A DNA stretch of 64,000 bases from Rhodospirillaceae bacterium (GTDB lineage: Bacteria > Pseudomonadota > Alphaproteobacteria > UBA8366). Under the pieces are notes generated by a model. That model was not told the origin of the DNA. It did not search any database and worked only from the letters and a program-made list of their open reading frames with translations. The translations under genes and the position numbers were made by a program. The stretch is taken from contig PAZH01000022.1 of NCBI GenBank assembly GCA_002716125.1, positions 95,301 to 159,300 of the forward strand. The letters are read 5' to 3'. Positions 16,855 to 27,758 of this stretch are shown here, piece after piece. The number at the start of each line of letters is the position of its first letter. Positions within the stretch are counted from its first letter, which is position 1.

Positions 16855-17285
16855 TCAACGGAAATTTCTTTGCCGGTGACCGTTAATTTGCGCAACACCC
16901 GGACATCGTTTCCGGCATCGTCTTTACCCCAATACTCGATCGTAATGGTATCGCTTTCCAAACGCGTTGCGACGTGATGATCGGGTTGCTCCAGGAATTT
17001 GCCGCCGTCGATGCGATAGTTCACGCGGGCACTCAGACAGGCCTTTCCGCGTTCAACGCAAACTTTTCCGGCTTGAAGCGTGACGCCGGTTCCGATCGAT
17101 TCGGTGTACTTGCGTTTATGGAAGTATTTGTGTCGCCCATCGACGAACTCATAGCGCAGGTCCGCCAGCTGCAATTGGAGTTGCGCTGGACCTGAGCCAA
17201 TTTGCTTGGCCGGCTCCTCCTCCTGACACGCCAGCAGCGGGATCACGAGGATCAGCGATATGAGAAGTTTTGGGATAGTCACCAT
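16851..17285 (-). CDS. Putative lipoprotein of unknown function
   Basis: A 144-residue protein with a lipoprotein signal: MVTIPKLLISLILVIPLLAC, with the lipobox LLAC at residues 17-20 and an acidic mature start (QEEEP). The rest looks beta-rich and soluble, with two further cysteines (KVCVERGKACLS) that could form a disulfide. I do not recognise the family. It begins eight bases after tldD and overlaps the GNAT gene, so it appears to be the middle gene of a tldD-lipoprotein-GNAT transcript. The longer frame to 17384 overlaps tldD and is not used. Confidence 0.7.
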   Translation of the reverse strand: MVTIPKLLISLILVIPLLACQEEEPAKQIGSGPAQLQLQLADLRYEFVDGRHKYFHKRKYTESIGTGVTLQAGKVCVERGKACLSARVNYRIDGGKFLEQPDHHVATRLESDTITIEYWGKDDAGNDVRVLRKLTVTGKEISVE

Positions 17286-17293
17286 ACACCCGC

Positions 17294-18727
17294 TTAAGCG
17301 GATGTCCCTCCGACGGTCAGGCCGTCGAGGCGCATGGTGGGTTGCCCGACGCCGACCGGTACGCCTTGGCCATCTTTGCCACAAGTCCCGACCCCGGGAT
17401 CCAATTCCATGTCGTTGCCGATCATGGAAACCCGGGTCAACGCGTCAGGGCCATTGCCAATAAGGGTCGCGCCCTTAACCGGCGCCCCTTTGCGACCGTT
17501 CTCGATGAGATACGCCTCCGTGCAGGTGAAGACGAACTTGCCGTTCGTAATATCGACCTGTCCGCCGCCGAAATTCACGGCATAAACGCCGTTCTCGACA
17601 GATTCGAGAATCTCACCCGGGTCCTTGTCGCCCGCCAACATGTAGGTATTGGTCATGCGCGGCATCGGTGCATGTGCGTAAGACTGGCGCCGACCGTTTC
17701 CTGTTGCCGCCATATCCATCAAACGGGCGTTCATGCGGTCTTGCATATAGCCGACCAAAATGCCGTCTTCGATGAGCGTCGTACTCTTGGTCGGCGTGCC
17801 TTCGTCATCAATCGAGAGGGAGCCGCGCCGGTCGTGGATCGTGCCGTCGTCGACGACGGTTACACCCGGAGACGCAACCCGCTCGCCCATCAGTCCGGCG
17901 AACGCGGATGTCTTCTTGCGGTTGAAGTCGCCTTCCAAACCGTGGCCGATGGCTTCGTGGAGCAAGATACCGGGCCAACCGGGTCCGAGGACGACGGTCA
18001 TTTCGCCAGCCGGGGCCGGCACCGATTCTAGATTAAGGAGCGCCTGCCGCAGCGCTTCGTCTGCATATCCGCGCCAATTGTTCGGATCGAGGTATGTCTG
18101 ATAGCCGGTCCGTCCGCCCGTCCCGTGGCTGCCGCTTTCCATGCGATCGCCATCTTGGGCGATGACCGCGATATTGAGCCGCACAAGCGGGCGAATGTCG
18201 GCCGCGCGGTAGCCGTCGGGCCGGATAATCTGAACCGTCTGCCACTCGCCGGACACGCTTGCCATGACTTGGGCGACACGTGGGTCTTTGGCGCGAAGAT
18301 AGGCGTCGATCTCGCTGAGGACGCCGACTTTATCTTCAAAGGCGATATCGCCCAGCGGATTGTCTTCCGAATACAGCTTGGCGTTGGTGCCCGTCGGGGC
18401 GTCCGCGTACGTCCCGCCGTGACCGGACCGAACAGCTTTCACCGTCGCGCTGGCCCTTTTAATGGCTTCCTCGGACAATTCGGACGAATGCGCATAGCCG
18501 GCGGCGTCGCCGGAGATTGAGCGCAATCCAAAGCCTTGCGATGTATCGAAACTCGCGCTGCGAACCCGGCCGTCGTCATAGGAAATGCTCTCCGACTGGC
18601 AGTATTCCAGAAAGAGCTCGCCGTCGTCGGCGCCGTCCAATGCGTCCGTCGTCAGATCTTCAACGCGAGACCTGTCGAGGCCGGCTTTGGTGAAAAAAAG
18701 CTCGTCGGTGGTCGTCAGATCGGTCAT
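17294..18727 (-). CDS. tldD: Metalloprotease TldD
   Basis: A 477-residue member of the TldD/PmbA family, cytosolic zinc proteases that degrade unfolded peptides and act in maturation of some modified peptides and in toxin-antitoxin turnover. The zinc motif HEAIGHGLEGDFNRK (HExxxH) is present near residue 260. The family C-terminal segments YMLAGDKDPGEIL, VNFGGGQVDITNGKFVFTCTEAYLIENG and GPDALTRVSMIG are also clear. Its usual partner TldE/PmbA is not in this window. It is the first gene of a minus-strand transcript, divergent from the cox operon. Confidence 0.93.
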   Translation of the reverse strand: MTDLTTTDELFFTKAGLDRSRVEDLTTDALDGADDGELFLEYCQSESISYDDGRVRSASFDTSQGFGLRSISGDAAGYAHSSELSEEAIKRASATVKAVRSGHGGTYADAPTGTNAKLYSEDNPLGDIAFEDKVGVLSEIDAYLRAKDPRVAQVMASVSGEWQTVQIIRPDGYRAADIRPLVRLNIAVIAQDGDRMESGSHGTGGRTGYQTYLDPNNWRGYADEALRQALLNLESVPAPAGEMTVVLGPGWPGILLHEAIGHGLEGDFNRKKTSAFAGLMGERVASPGVTVVDDGTIHDRRGSLSIDDEGTPTKSTTLIEDGILVGYMQDRMNARLMDMAATGNGRRQSYAHAPMPRMTNTYMLAGDKDPGEILESVENGVYAVNFGGGQVDITNGKFVFTCTEAYLIENGRKGAPVKGATLIGNGPDALTRVSMIGNDMELDPGVGTCGKDGQGVPVGVGQPTMRLDGLTVGGTSA

Positions 18728-19200
18728 ACAGTTTTACCCATACCCTAATACCATCGCCCAAATGCGGCGTGATAACCGCCGGGGTGACTGACGGTAAGCT
18801 GTCCAAATATCGACAATAGACAACGTAATTAACGCCGGAAATTCAAGCTGCCCCGCGACAATTCCCCGTTAACCATTGGAGATTACAGAAATTCGCCATA
18901 AACGGCACGCAAATTTTAATAGCCCGTACCGCCGCTCGAATACATACGAATAACGTCTAAAGCTTGGCAATTTCAGGCGTTTTGCGACATAGTGTCGCTA
19001 GGGACGCGAAGGTATCGGGTCGATGCTATAAGATCGCTGTATCTTATGGCGTTGGCCATTGCATCTACCGGTCTTTGAGGTAGGTTGTAGTGACGCCTGC
19101 GTTGGAGGTTTTTTATATCGCCGTAAGGGTTTAGCGCATCGTGCGTTGGCTTCATCGATCTGAGGCAACCCTAATTTCGGCGTGTGTGGGAGAGTACAGG
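18728..19200. other. Long AT-richer intergenic region upstream of cox operon
   Basis: These 473 bases separate the divergent tldD and coxB genes and contain no convincing gene. They are visibly richer in A/T than the flanking coding DNA. They hold a RegA/RegR-like palindrome at 18984-18998, an inverted repeat at 19025-19050, a possible -10 TATAAG at 19027-19032, and the ribosome site GGGAGA before the GTG of coxB. A long 5' leader on the cox transcript is therefore likely. Confidence 0.55.
18984..18998 (+). promoter_or_regulatory. Candidate RegA/RegR (PrrA/ActR) binding site upstream of cox operon
   Basis: The 15-base palindrome GCGACATAGTGTCGC has perfect GCGACA/TGTCGC arms. It matches 14 of 15 positions of the remembered RegR box GNGRCRTTNNGNCGC and the GCGRC-N5-GTCGC form of RegA sites. 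RegB/RegA-type two-component systems respond to redox state and control terminal oxidase genes in alphaproteobacteria. The site lies about 200 bases before coxB. That it is used here is inference. Confidence 0.5.
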
Positions 19201-21692
<2,492 letters not shown>

Positions 21693-21717
21693 GACCGATT
21701 GCGGCGGAGGATAGATT

Positions 21718-22620
21718 TTGACAGGTACCGCTTATCAAACCGTTCCGGCGCAAGGCGACGTCGGCGACTTTTTCGCGCTCTTGAAGCCGCGCGTTATGTC
21801 GCTTGTCGTCTTTACCGGATTTGCGGGATTGGTTGTGGCGCCGGGCGAAATCCATCCGCTGCTGGCGGCTGTGGCCGTATTCTGTATTGCGCTCGCCTCC
21901 GGTGCGGCTGGGGCGATCAATATGTGGTACGACCGGGATATCGACGCGGTGATGGAACGGACGCGTGAACGGCCCATTCCCACAGGCCGTGTCGAGCCGG
22001 CGGAAGCCCTGACGTTCGGCGTCATTCTCTCGGCCTTTGCCGTCATGATGATGTTCTTGGCGACGAATGCGGTGGCGGCGGGACTTTTAGCCGCTGCGGT
22101 TCTGTTCTACGTCTTCGTTTATACGGTGTGGCTAAAACGCCGGACCCCGCAGAATATTGTGATTGGCGGTGCGGCCGGTGCCTTTCCGCCGGCAATTGGC
22201 TGGGCGGCTGTGACAGGGAATGTCGGTATCGAAGCCGCGATCCTGTTTGCGTTGATCTTTTTTTGGACGCCGCCGCACTTCTGGGCCTTAGCGCTTTATC
22301 GGTCGCAGGATTATGCGGCTGCCGGCGTGCCGATGCTGCCGGTTGTTCGCGGTGCGCGGGCGACGAAGTGGCAGATGCTGGCCTATACGGTGCTGTTGCT
22401 GCCCCTCGCGCTGATGCCGTGTATCGCGGGGTTTGCCAGTTGGGTTTTATACGGCTCCGCCGCGGGTATCCTCAGCGGATTGTTCATCCTTAGTGCGTTG
22501 CACGTGCTAACGGACGAAACGGACCGTAGCGCAAAGCGCATGTTCGGGTTTTCGATTTTTTATCTTTTTGCGTTATTCGGCCTATTGGTTGCGGATAACG
22601 CGTTAGCGATGGCGGCCTGA
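21718..22620 (+). CDS. ctaB: Protoheme IX farnesyltransferase (heme O synthase)
   Basis: A 300-residue UbiA-superfamily membrane enzyme that farnesylates heme b to heme o, the precursor of heme a for the oxidase. The Asp-rich motif NMWYDRDIDAVMERTRERP near residue 75 and the later DETDRSAKRMF motif are present, with about nine hydrophobic helices. The start is TTG at 21718, set by GGAGGA about nine bases upstream. It lies 25 bases after coxA. The next step enzyme, heme A synthase (ctaA), is not in the window. Confidence 0.94.
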   Translation: MTGTAYQTVPAQGDVGDFFALLKPRVMSLVVFTGFAGLVVAPGEIHPLLAAVAVFCIALASGAAGAINMWYDRDIDAVMERTRERPIPTGRVEPAEALTFGVILSAFAVMMMFLATNAVAAGLLAAAVLFYVFVYTVWLKRRTPQNIVIGGAAGAFPPAIGWAAVTGNVGIEAAILFALIFFWTPPHFWALALYRSQDYAAAGVPMLPVVRGARATKWQMLAYTVLLLPLALMPCIAGFASWVLYGSAAGILSGLFILSALHVLTDETDRSAKRMFGFSIFYLFALFGLLVADNALAMAA

Positions 22621-22632
22621 GGGCGCGTAGGG

Positions 22633-22794
22633 ATGACAGATTCGGTCATGAGCGACACGGGAAACAACGATCACGGCGCCGACGAGCTGCGCCGTAAACA
22701 GCGCCGGAAAAATTTGGCGATGCTGGTGATCCTGTTTGGCTGGGCCATCATGCTCTACATCGTGGCGATCCTGAAAATGGGAGGTGCCTCATGA
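22633..22794 (+). CDS. Small single-helix membrane protein in cox operon (CoxF-like)
   Basis: A 53-codon frame with a basic segment (ELRRKQRRKN) followed by one hydrophobic helix (LAMLVILFGWAIMLYIVAIL). It lies 12 bases after ctaB, and its TGA overlaps the ATG of ctaG as ATGA. Position, size and topology match the small CoxF-like proteins that often sit between ctaB and ctaG in alphaproteobacterial oxidase operons. The GTAGGG stretch provides a modest ribosome site. A second in-frame ATG at 22648 is possible. Its role in oxidase assembly is presumed from context only. Confidence 0.7.
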   Translation: MTDSVMSDTGNNDHGADELRRKQRRKNLAMLVILFGWAIMLYIVAILKMGGAS

Positions 22795-23393
22795 CCGAAG
22801 CGGCACGTAAAAACCGCCGCGTTGGTGTGGTCCTTTGCAGCGTTGTTGTTGGCATGGTCGGTATGTCTTATGCGGCCGTCCCCTTATATGATTTGTTTTG
22901 CCGTGTGACCGGTTACGCCGGGACGACGCAAGTCGCGGCGGGGCGAAGCGAAACGGTGACATCGCGGCCGATGAAGATCCGTTTCGATGCGATGGCAAAC
23001 AATATCGACTGGGCGTTTCAGCCCGCGCAGCGACAGATAGAACTCAAAGTGGGCGAGAACGGTCTGGCGTTTTATCGCGCGACCAATCGGTCCGACCGGC
23101 CCTTGACGGGAACGGCGACATTTAATGTGACGCCGCTCAAGGTCGGCGCCTATTTCAGTAAAGTCGAATGCTTTTGTTTTACGGAGCAAACGCTCCAGCC
23201 GGGCGAGACAGTGGAAATGCCGGTCGCATTCTTCGTCGACCCTGAAATTGCAGATGATCCAAATCTGAATGACGTTAAAACTATTACGCTCTCCTACACG
23301 TTTTTCCCGGTGGAAAAGAAAAACCAAGATAAGGGCGAGCAAAAAGTAAGTGCCAACGTTTCACCTTCGGGCGAAACGCGGTCTATTCAATAG
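22791..23393 (+). CDS. ctaG: Cytochrome c oxidase assembly protein CtaG/Cox11
   Basis: A 200-residue copper chaperone that delivers copper to CuB of subunit I. One N-terminal membrane helix (VGVVLCSVVVGMVGMSYAAVP) is followed by a periplasmic beta-sandwich. The copper-binding ECFCFTEQTLQPGE motif lies near residue 125 and the terminal PEIADDPNL segment is characteristic. Translation is coupled to the small upstream gene by the ATGA overlap. Length is normal. Confidence 0.95.
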   Translation: MTEAARKNRRVGVVLCSVVVGMVGMSYAAVPLYDLFCRVTGYAGTTQVAAGRSETVTSRPMKIRFDAMANNIDWAFQPAQRQIELKVGENGLAFYRATNRSDRPLTGTATFNVTPLKVGAYFSKVECFCFTEQTLQPGETVEMPVAFFVDPEIADDPNLNDVKTITLSYTFFPVEKKNQDKGEQKVSANVSPSGETRSIQ

Positions 23394-23428
23394 AAGAGCT
23401 TCCTGGAAGCGAAGAACGAGGAAACGAG

Positions 23429-24286
23429 ATGAGCGCATCGACAGACGAACATAGCGGACACGGCCACGACTACCATCTCGTCGACCCGAGCCCTTGGCCG
23501 GCACTCGGCGCATTTGCGGCGTTCTTGCTGACCTTCGGCGTTGTCCTCTTCATGCACCCGGACATGTTGGGCGAAGGGCCGGAGCCCATGATTTCGTCCT
23601 TTGGTGCCTTCATATTCGTGCCGGGCTTCTTATTGGTTCTCTACACCATGTTTGTTTGGTGGCGTGACGTCATCCGGGAAGCCGAAGTCGAAGGGCATCA
23701 TTCGCCTGTCGTGCAACTTGGCTTGCGCTACGGTATGGCGCTCTTCATCTGCTCCGAGGTGATGTTCTTCGTCGCCTTCTTCTGGGCATTCTTCGAATCA
23801 AGCTTGTTCCCGAAAGAATTCCCCTACGACCTCGCGGGGGGCGTCTGGCCGCCCAAAGGTGTCGAGACCTTCCCGACATTCGGCCTGCCGTTCATGAATA
23901 CGCTGATCCTGCTGCTTTCGGGCTGCACGGTGACGTGGGCGCACCACGCACTGCGTGAAGGCGATCGTGACGGTCTGATCAAGGGATTGGGCTATACCAT
24001 TCTATTGGGTCTGCTGTTCACGGGTGTGCAGGCGTATGAGTACGGCCATGCAACGTTTACCTTCACGGACGGCATCTATAGCTCCACGTTCTACATGGCG
24101 ACGGGCTTCCACGGCGCGCACGTGATTATCGGAACAACATTCCTCATCGTTTGTTACTTCCGAGCGCAAAAAGGCCATTTCAAACCTGAACATCATTTCG
24201 GATTTGAAGCGGCCGCTTGGTATTGGCATTTCGTCGATGTCGTCTGGTTGTTCCTGTTCTGCTGCATCTATTGGTGGGGCGCCTAA
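23429..24286 (+). CDS. coxC: Cytochrome c oxidase subunit III
   Basis: A 285-residue, seven-helix subunit III that stabilises the oxidase core and its proton-uptake path. Landmarks are YHLVDPSPWPALGAFAAF at residues 15-32, the helix III segment EVMFFVAFFWAFFESSLFP, the TGFHGAHVIIGTTFL helix, and the terminal AAWYWHFVDVVWLFLFCCIYWWG. The start has the ribosome site GAGGAAACG. It completes the set of core subunits in this operon. Confidence 0.96.
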   Translation: MSASTDEHSGHGHDYHLVDPSPWPALGAFAAFLLTFGVVLFMHPDMLGEGPEPMISSFGAFIFVPGFLLVLYTMFVWWRDVIREAEVEGHHSPVVQLGLRYGMALFICSEVMFFVAFFWAFFESSLFPKEFPYDLAGGVWPPKGVETFPTFGLPFMNTLILLLSGCTVTWAHHALREGDRDGLIKGLGYTILLGLLFTGVQAYEYGHATFTFTDGIYSSTFYMATGFHGAHVIIGTTFLIVCYFRAQKGHFKPEHHFGFEAAAWYWHFVDVVWLFLFCCIYWWGA

Positions 24287-24311
24287 GGCGCGCCCTCAGG
24301 GGCCCACACAC

Positions 24312-24698
24312 ATGACCGAGCCTTTTCCCCCCGTCGGACCGTTTTCGGCGGGGGTTCGGTGTCGGTGCCCGCGTTGCGGGGTCGGCCGCCTGTATCGCGG
24401 CATTCTTGCGTTAAACGAGACCTGCGATGCGTGCAGCCTGGATTTCAGGGCGGAGGATAGCGCTGACGGGCCGGCATTTTTTGTCATGTTTATCATCGGC
24501 CCGGTCATCGTTGTCTTAGCCGTCTGGTTGGAATTGACGGCACACCCCCCCATATGGGTGCATGGCCTTCTTTGGCCGCCGTTGGTTACGATCGGAGCAA
24601 TCGGATTATTGCGGCCTTTTAAGGCAACGCTGATCGCGTTGCAGTACCGCAATCGTTCGGGTGACGGCGGTCAAGGTCAATTTGGGAAAAGCGAATAG
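24312..24698 (+). CDS. DUF983 family membrane protein
   Basis: A 128-residue protein with two Cys pairs at the N-terminus (CRCPRCGVGRLY and ETCDACSLDF), probably a zinc ribbon. These are followed by two hydrophobic helices (FFVMFIIGPVIVVLAVWLEL and LLWPPLVTIGAIGLL). This is the DUF983 pattern, regularly found downstream of coxC in alphaproteobacteria. The gene begins 25 bases after coxC and abuts the SURF1 gene. A role in oxidase assembly is inferred only from the context. The longer frame to 24204 overlaps coxC and is not used. Confidence 0.85.
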   Translation: MTEPFPPVGPFSAGVRCRCPRCGVGRLYRGILALNETCDACSLDFRAEDSADGPAFFVMFIIGPVIVVLAVWLELTAHPPIWVHGLLWPPLVTIGAIGLLRPFKATLIALQYRNRSGDGGQGQFGKSE

Positions 24699-25412
24699 AT
24701 GTTCATACGACCGAAGCTGCTGCCGACCCTGTTTACCGTGCCGGCATTGATCGCGTTGATCGCCTTGGGAAGCTGGCAAATTCAAAGGCTCTATTGGAAA
24801 GCCGAGCTTATCGATAGGTTACAGGAGCGGAGCGCCGAGGCCCCCGTTGCCCTGCCGCGGTGGCTTGATGACGTCGAGGGTTACGAGTTTCGCCGCGTGG
24901 CGGTAACCGGCGAATTCCTACACGAGCACGAATTCTATCTGATAAACCGTTCGCTGAAGGGGAAGGCGGGATTGAATATCGTGACCTTGCTCAAACGGGC
25001 GGATGGCGGCGGGCACGTTCTGGTCAATCGCGGTTGGGTGCCCTTCGATCAACGCGATCCGAAGACCCGCCCGGACAGCCAACCAAAGGGCGGCGTGATC
25101 GTGGAAGGTATTGTCCGGTTGGCGAAAGGCCCTGGGTTCTTCATGCCGGAGAACGAACCGCACAACAACACCTGGTTCTATGTCGATCCGTCCAGTATGT
25201 CGGCGTCTGCCGGCCTTCCGCCGCTTCAACCGTACTATATTCTAGCAGCGAACAAGACCGATGGCGGTTTGCCTGTCGGGCACCAATGGCGGATCGACAT
25301 CCGGAACGACCACCTACAATACGCGATCACATGGTTCGCACTGGCGTTCGGTCTTTTGGCGATCTATCTGCTCTATCACCGCCGACCCACGGGCAGTACC
25401 GACGAAGAATGA
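24699..25412 (+). CDS. SURF1 family oxidase assembly protein
   Basis: A 237-residue protein with the SURF1 layout: an N-terminal helix (LLPTLFTVPALIALIALGSWQIQRL) ending in the diagnostic GxWQxQR, a periplasmic domain, HVLVNRGWVPFDQRDP in the middle, and a C-terminal helix preceded by WRIDIRNDHLQYAITWF. SURF1 helps insert heme a into oxidase subunit I. The ATG directly follows the stop of the DUF983 gene, so the two are co-translated. It is the last clear oxidase gene of the operon. Confidence 0.92.
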   Translation: MFIRPKLLPTLFTVPALIALIALGSWQIQRLYWKAELIDRLQERSAEAPVALPRWLDDVEGYEFRRVAVTGEFLHEHEFYLINRSLKGKAGLNIVTLLKRADGGGHVLVNRGWVPFDQRDPKTRPDSQPKGGVIVEGIVRLAKGPGFFMPENEPHNNTWFYVDPSSMSASAGLPPLQPYYILAANKTDGGLPVGHQWRIDIRNDHLQYAITWFALAFGLLAIYLLYHRRPTGSTDEE

Positions 25413-26911
25413 GTGCGCATTATCAGGAATTAGAGGCGCGGTTCCGTCGTCTTTCTCTCATCGGCGAGGCCGCGGGTATGCTCCGATGGGATATGTCCGT
25501 CATGATGCCGGACAAATCGAGTGCGGCCCGCGGCGAGCAAATTACCGCGCTTAAACTCATCGCTCACGAAACGCTGTCGTCAAACGAACTCGCTGATCTG
25601 CTTGCGGCAGCGGAAGATACGGCGGACGTCCTCGATGACTGGCAAACTCGTAATTTACAGCTCATGCGGCGTCGATGGGTGCATACGACCGCGGTGCCGG
25701 CAGATCTTCTCGACGCCTTCACGCGGACTTGTATGCAAACCGAGTCCGTTTGGCGGACCGCCAGACCCGATAACGATTTTGGCACAATTTTACCGCATCT
25801 AGAGACCTTGCTCGGTCTGGTTCGCGAAACGGCGACCGCAAAGTCCGAAGCGCTTGGTGTGCCGCCATACGAAGCCCTCCTCGATTTGTACGAGCCCGGC
25901 GGTCGGACCGCTCAGCTGGATGCGTTGTTCGACGATTATGCGGCTTTCCTCCCTCCGTTTTTGGACCGCGTCCTCGAAAGGCAATCGTTACGGCCTCAGC
26001 CGCGTTTGCCGGACGGCCCCTTTCCGCAGGGGCGCCAAGAAGATCTTTGCCGACGGATGGCCGAGGCCGTCGGGTTTGATTTCGCAACCGGGCGGCTCGA
26101 CGCTACCTTGCATCCGTTCTCGGGCGGCATTCCCGAGGATAGTCGTATTACGACACGTTACGACGAGGCGGACTTCACGTCCGCGTTGATGGGGGTCTTG
26201 CACGAGACCGGACACGCTATGTACGAGCGTGGCCGTCCGGCAGATTGGCGCTATCAGCCCGTTGGTGACACACCGGGCCTTGGGATGCACGAGAGCCAAT
26301 CGTTGATGGTCGAGATGCAGGCCAGCCGATCGCGGGCCTTCTTGGATTGGGCGGCACCGGTCATGCAGTCCGCATTCGACGGCAGCGGTGAAGGTTGGAG
26401 CGCCGATAATCTTTATCGCCTCGCGACTCAGGTCGCCCGAAGCTTTATCCGTGTCGATGCAGACGAAGTCACTTATCCGGCGCATGTAATCTTAAGGTAT
26501 CGCTTGGAACGCGCCATGATCGACGGCGATCTGCAACCGAAGGATCTTCCCGGCGCCTGGCAAGATCAGATGAAACAGTTGTTGGCGATAAGCCCGCCCG
26601 ACGATCGACGCGGCTGCTTGCAAGACATTCATTGGTACGACGGCGCGTGGGGCTATTTCCCCACATATTCCCTCGGTGCGATGGCCGCCGCGCAACTATT
26701 CGCCTCGGCGCGGAAAAGCGATAAAGATATCGAAGCCGGTTTGGGCCGGGGAGACTTCGTACCGCTGATGCGTTGGCTTCGAACAAACGTGCATAATTTA
26801 GGAGCGCGCTTTACAACTAACGAGATTTTGGAACGGGCAACAGGAAGACCACTCGATCCATCGGCATTCAAAGAACACTTAAAGACAAGATATTTGGAAG
26901 AAGCACAATGA
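25409..26911 (+). CDS. M32 family carboxypeptidase (carboxypeptidase Taq type)
   Basis: A 500-residue zinc carboxypeptidase. The HExxH zinc motif appears in VLHETGHAMYERG near residue 268. The family also shows GMHESQSLMVEMQASRS about 30 residues later (third zinc ligand Glu region), DADEVTYPAHVILRYRLE, and DIHWYDGAWGYFPTYSLGAM near the C-terminus. The protein is cytosolic, with no signal peptide. The ATG at 25409 overlaps the SURF1 stop (ATGA), so it is read as the distal gene of the cox transcript, though its function is unrelated. The open frame upstream of this ATG is a shadow of SURF1. Confidence 0.93.
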   Translation: MSAHYQELEARFRRLSLIGEAAGMLRWDMSVMMPDKSSAARGEQITALKLIAHETLSSNELADLLAAAEDTADVLDDWQTRNLQLMRRRWVHTTAVPADLLDAFTRTCMQTESVWRTARPDNDFGTILPHLETLLGLVRETATAKSEALGVPPYEALLDLYEPGGRTAQLDALFDDYAAFLPPFLDRVLERQSLRPQPRLPDGPFPQGRQEDLCRRMAEAVGFDFATGRLDATLHPFSGGIPEDSRITTRYDEADFTSALMGVLHETGHAMYERGRPADWRYQPVGDTPGLGMHESQSLMVEMQASRSRAFLDWAAPVMQSAFDGSGEGWSADNLYRLATQVARSFIRVDADEVTYPAHVILRYRLERAMIDGDLQPKDLPGAWQDQMKQLLAISPPDDRRGCLQDIHWYDGAWGYFPTYSLGAMAAAQLFASARKSDKDIEAGLGRGDFVPLMRWLRTNVHNLGARFTTNEILERATGRPLDPSAFKEHLKTRYLEEAQ

Positions 26912-27749
26912 ACGACACAATGAGCGGAATGTAGAAGTTTATCGATTCGATGATTGAGATCGGTACCTTTTATGGGCTCGATTTCATACAAGCCATCCTG
27001 ATCCTAATTGTCGGGTACTGGATTGCCGCGAAGCTTAGTAATTTGGTGCGCCGCCGGCTCGATCGCGTCGAAAAGGTCGATGCGACGTTAAAACCGCTGT
27101 TCGCGAATATGGTCCGATATATCGTCTTGATATTCACCATTATCGCGGTACTGGCGCAGTTCGGCGTTCAGACAGCCAGTATTATCGCCGTCCTCGTTGC
27201 AGCCGGCCTCGCGATTGGCTTGGCATTACAAGGCACGCTGCAAAATATCTCGGCGGGCATCATGCTGCTCTTTCTGCGGCCGTTCAAAGTGGGTGACGTT
27301 ATTGAAACGGCCGGCCACATTGGAACGGTCGTCGAATTGGGCCTCTTCAGTACCGAGTTCAAGACCGCCCAAGGCACCTGCATCTTCGTCCCCAATGCGT
27401 CTCTTTGGGGCTCATCGATCATCAACTATTCGCGCAACGATACGCGCCGGATTGATATCGAAGTTGGCATCTCCTACGACGACGATATCGACAAGGCCCG
27501 CGAGACCTTGCTTGGCCTCATGGCGGCGGACGATCGAGTGCTGAGCGATCCGGGGCGCCGGAGACGATGGTCGTGGCGCTGGCCGACAGCTCGGTCAATA
27601 TCAATATGCGCTGCTGGTCGAAGGGAAGCGACTATTGGGGTGTTCTTTTTGACCTGACGCAGGTTGCGAAAACGGGACTGGAAGATGCGGGCTGCATTAT
27701 TCCGTATCCGCAGCACGATGTGCATATGATCCCGCAGAACAGCGACTAG
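26908..27749 (+). pseudogene. MscS-family mechanosensitive channel, disrupted by a stop and a frameshift
   Basis: The small-conductance channel pattern is clear: VGYWIAAKLSNLVRRRLDRV, the pore helix AVLVAAGLAIGLALQGTLQN and the beta domain MLLFLRPFKVGDVIE. Two lesions are visible. First, an ATG at 26908 overlaps the M32 stop as ATGA and is in frame with the body, but codon 9 is TAG (26932-26934). Second, after VLSDPG near 27553 the frame is lost, and the normal C-terminus (APETMVVALADSSVNINMRC to IPQNSD) continues one base out of phase to 27749. Restart at ATG 26950 would give a 235-residue protein with a wrong tail. Either a real pseudogene or two sequence errors. Confidence 0.8.
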
Positions 27750-27758
27750 AGACCGTTT

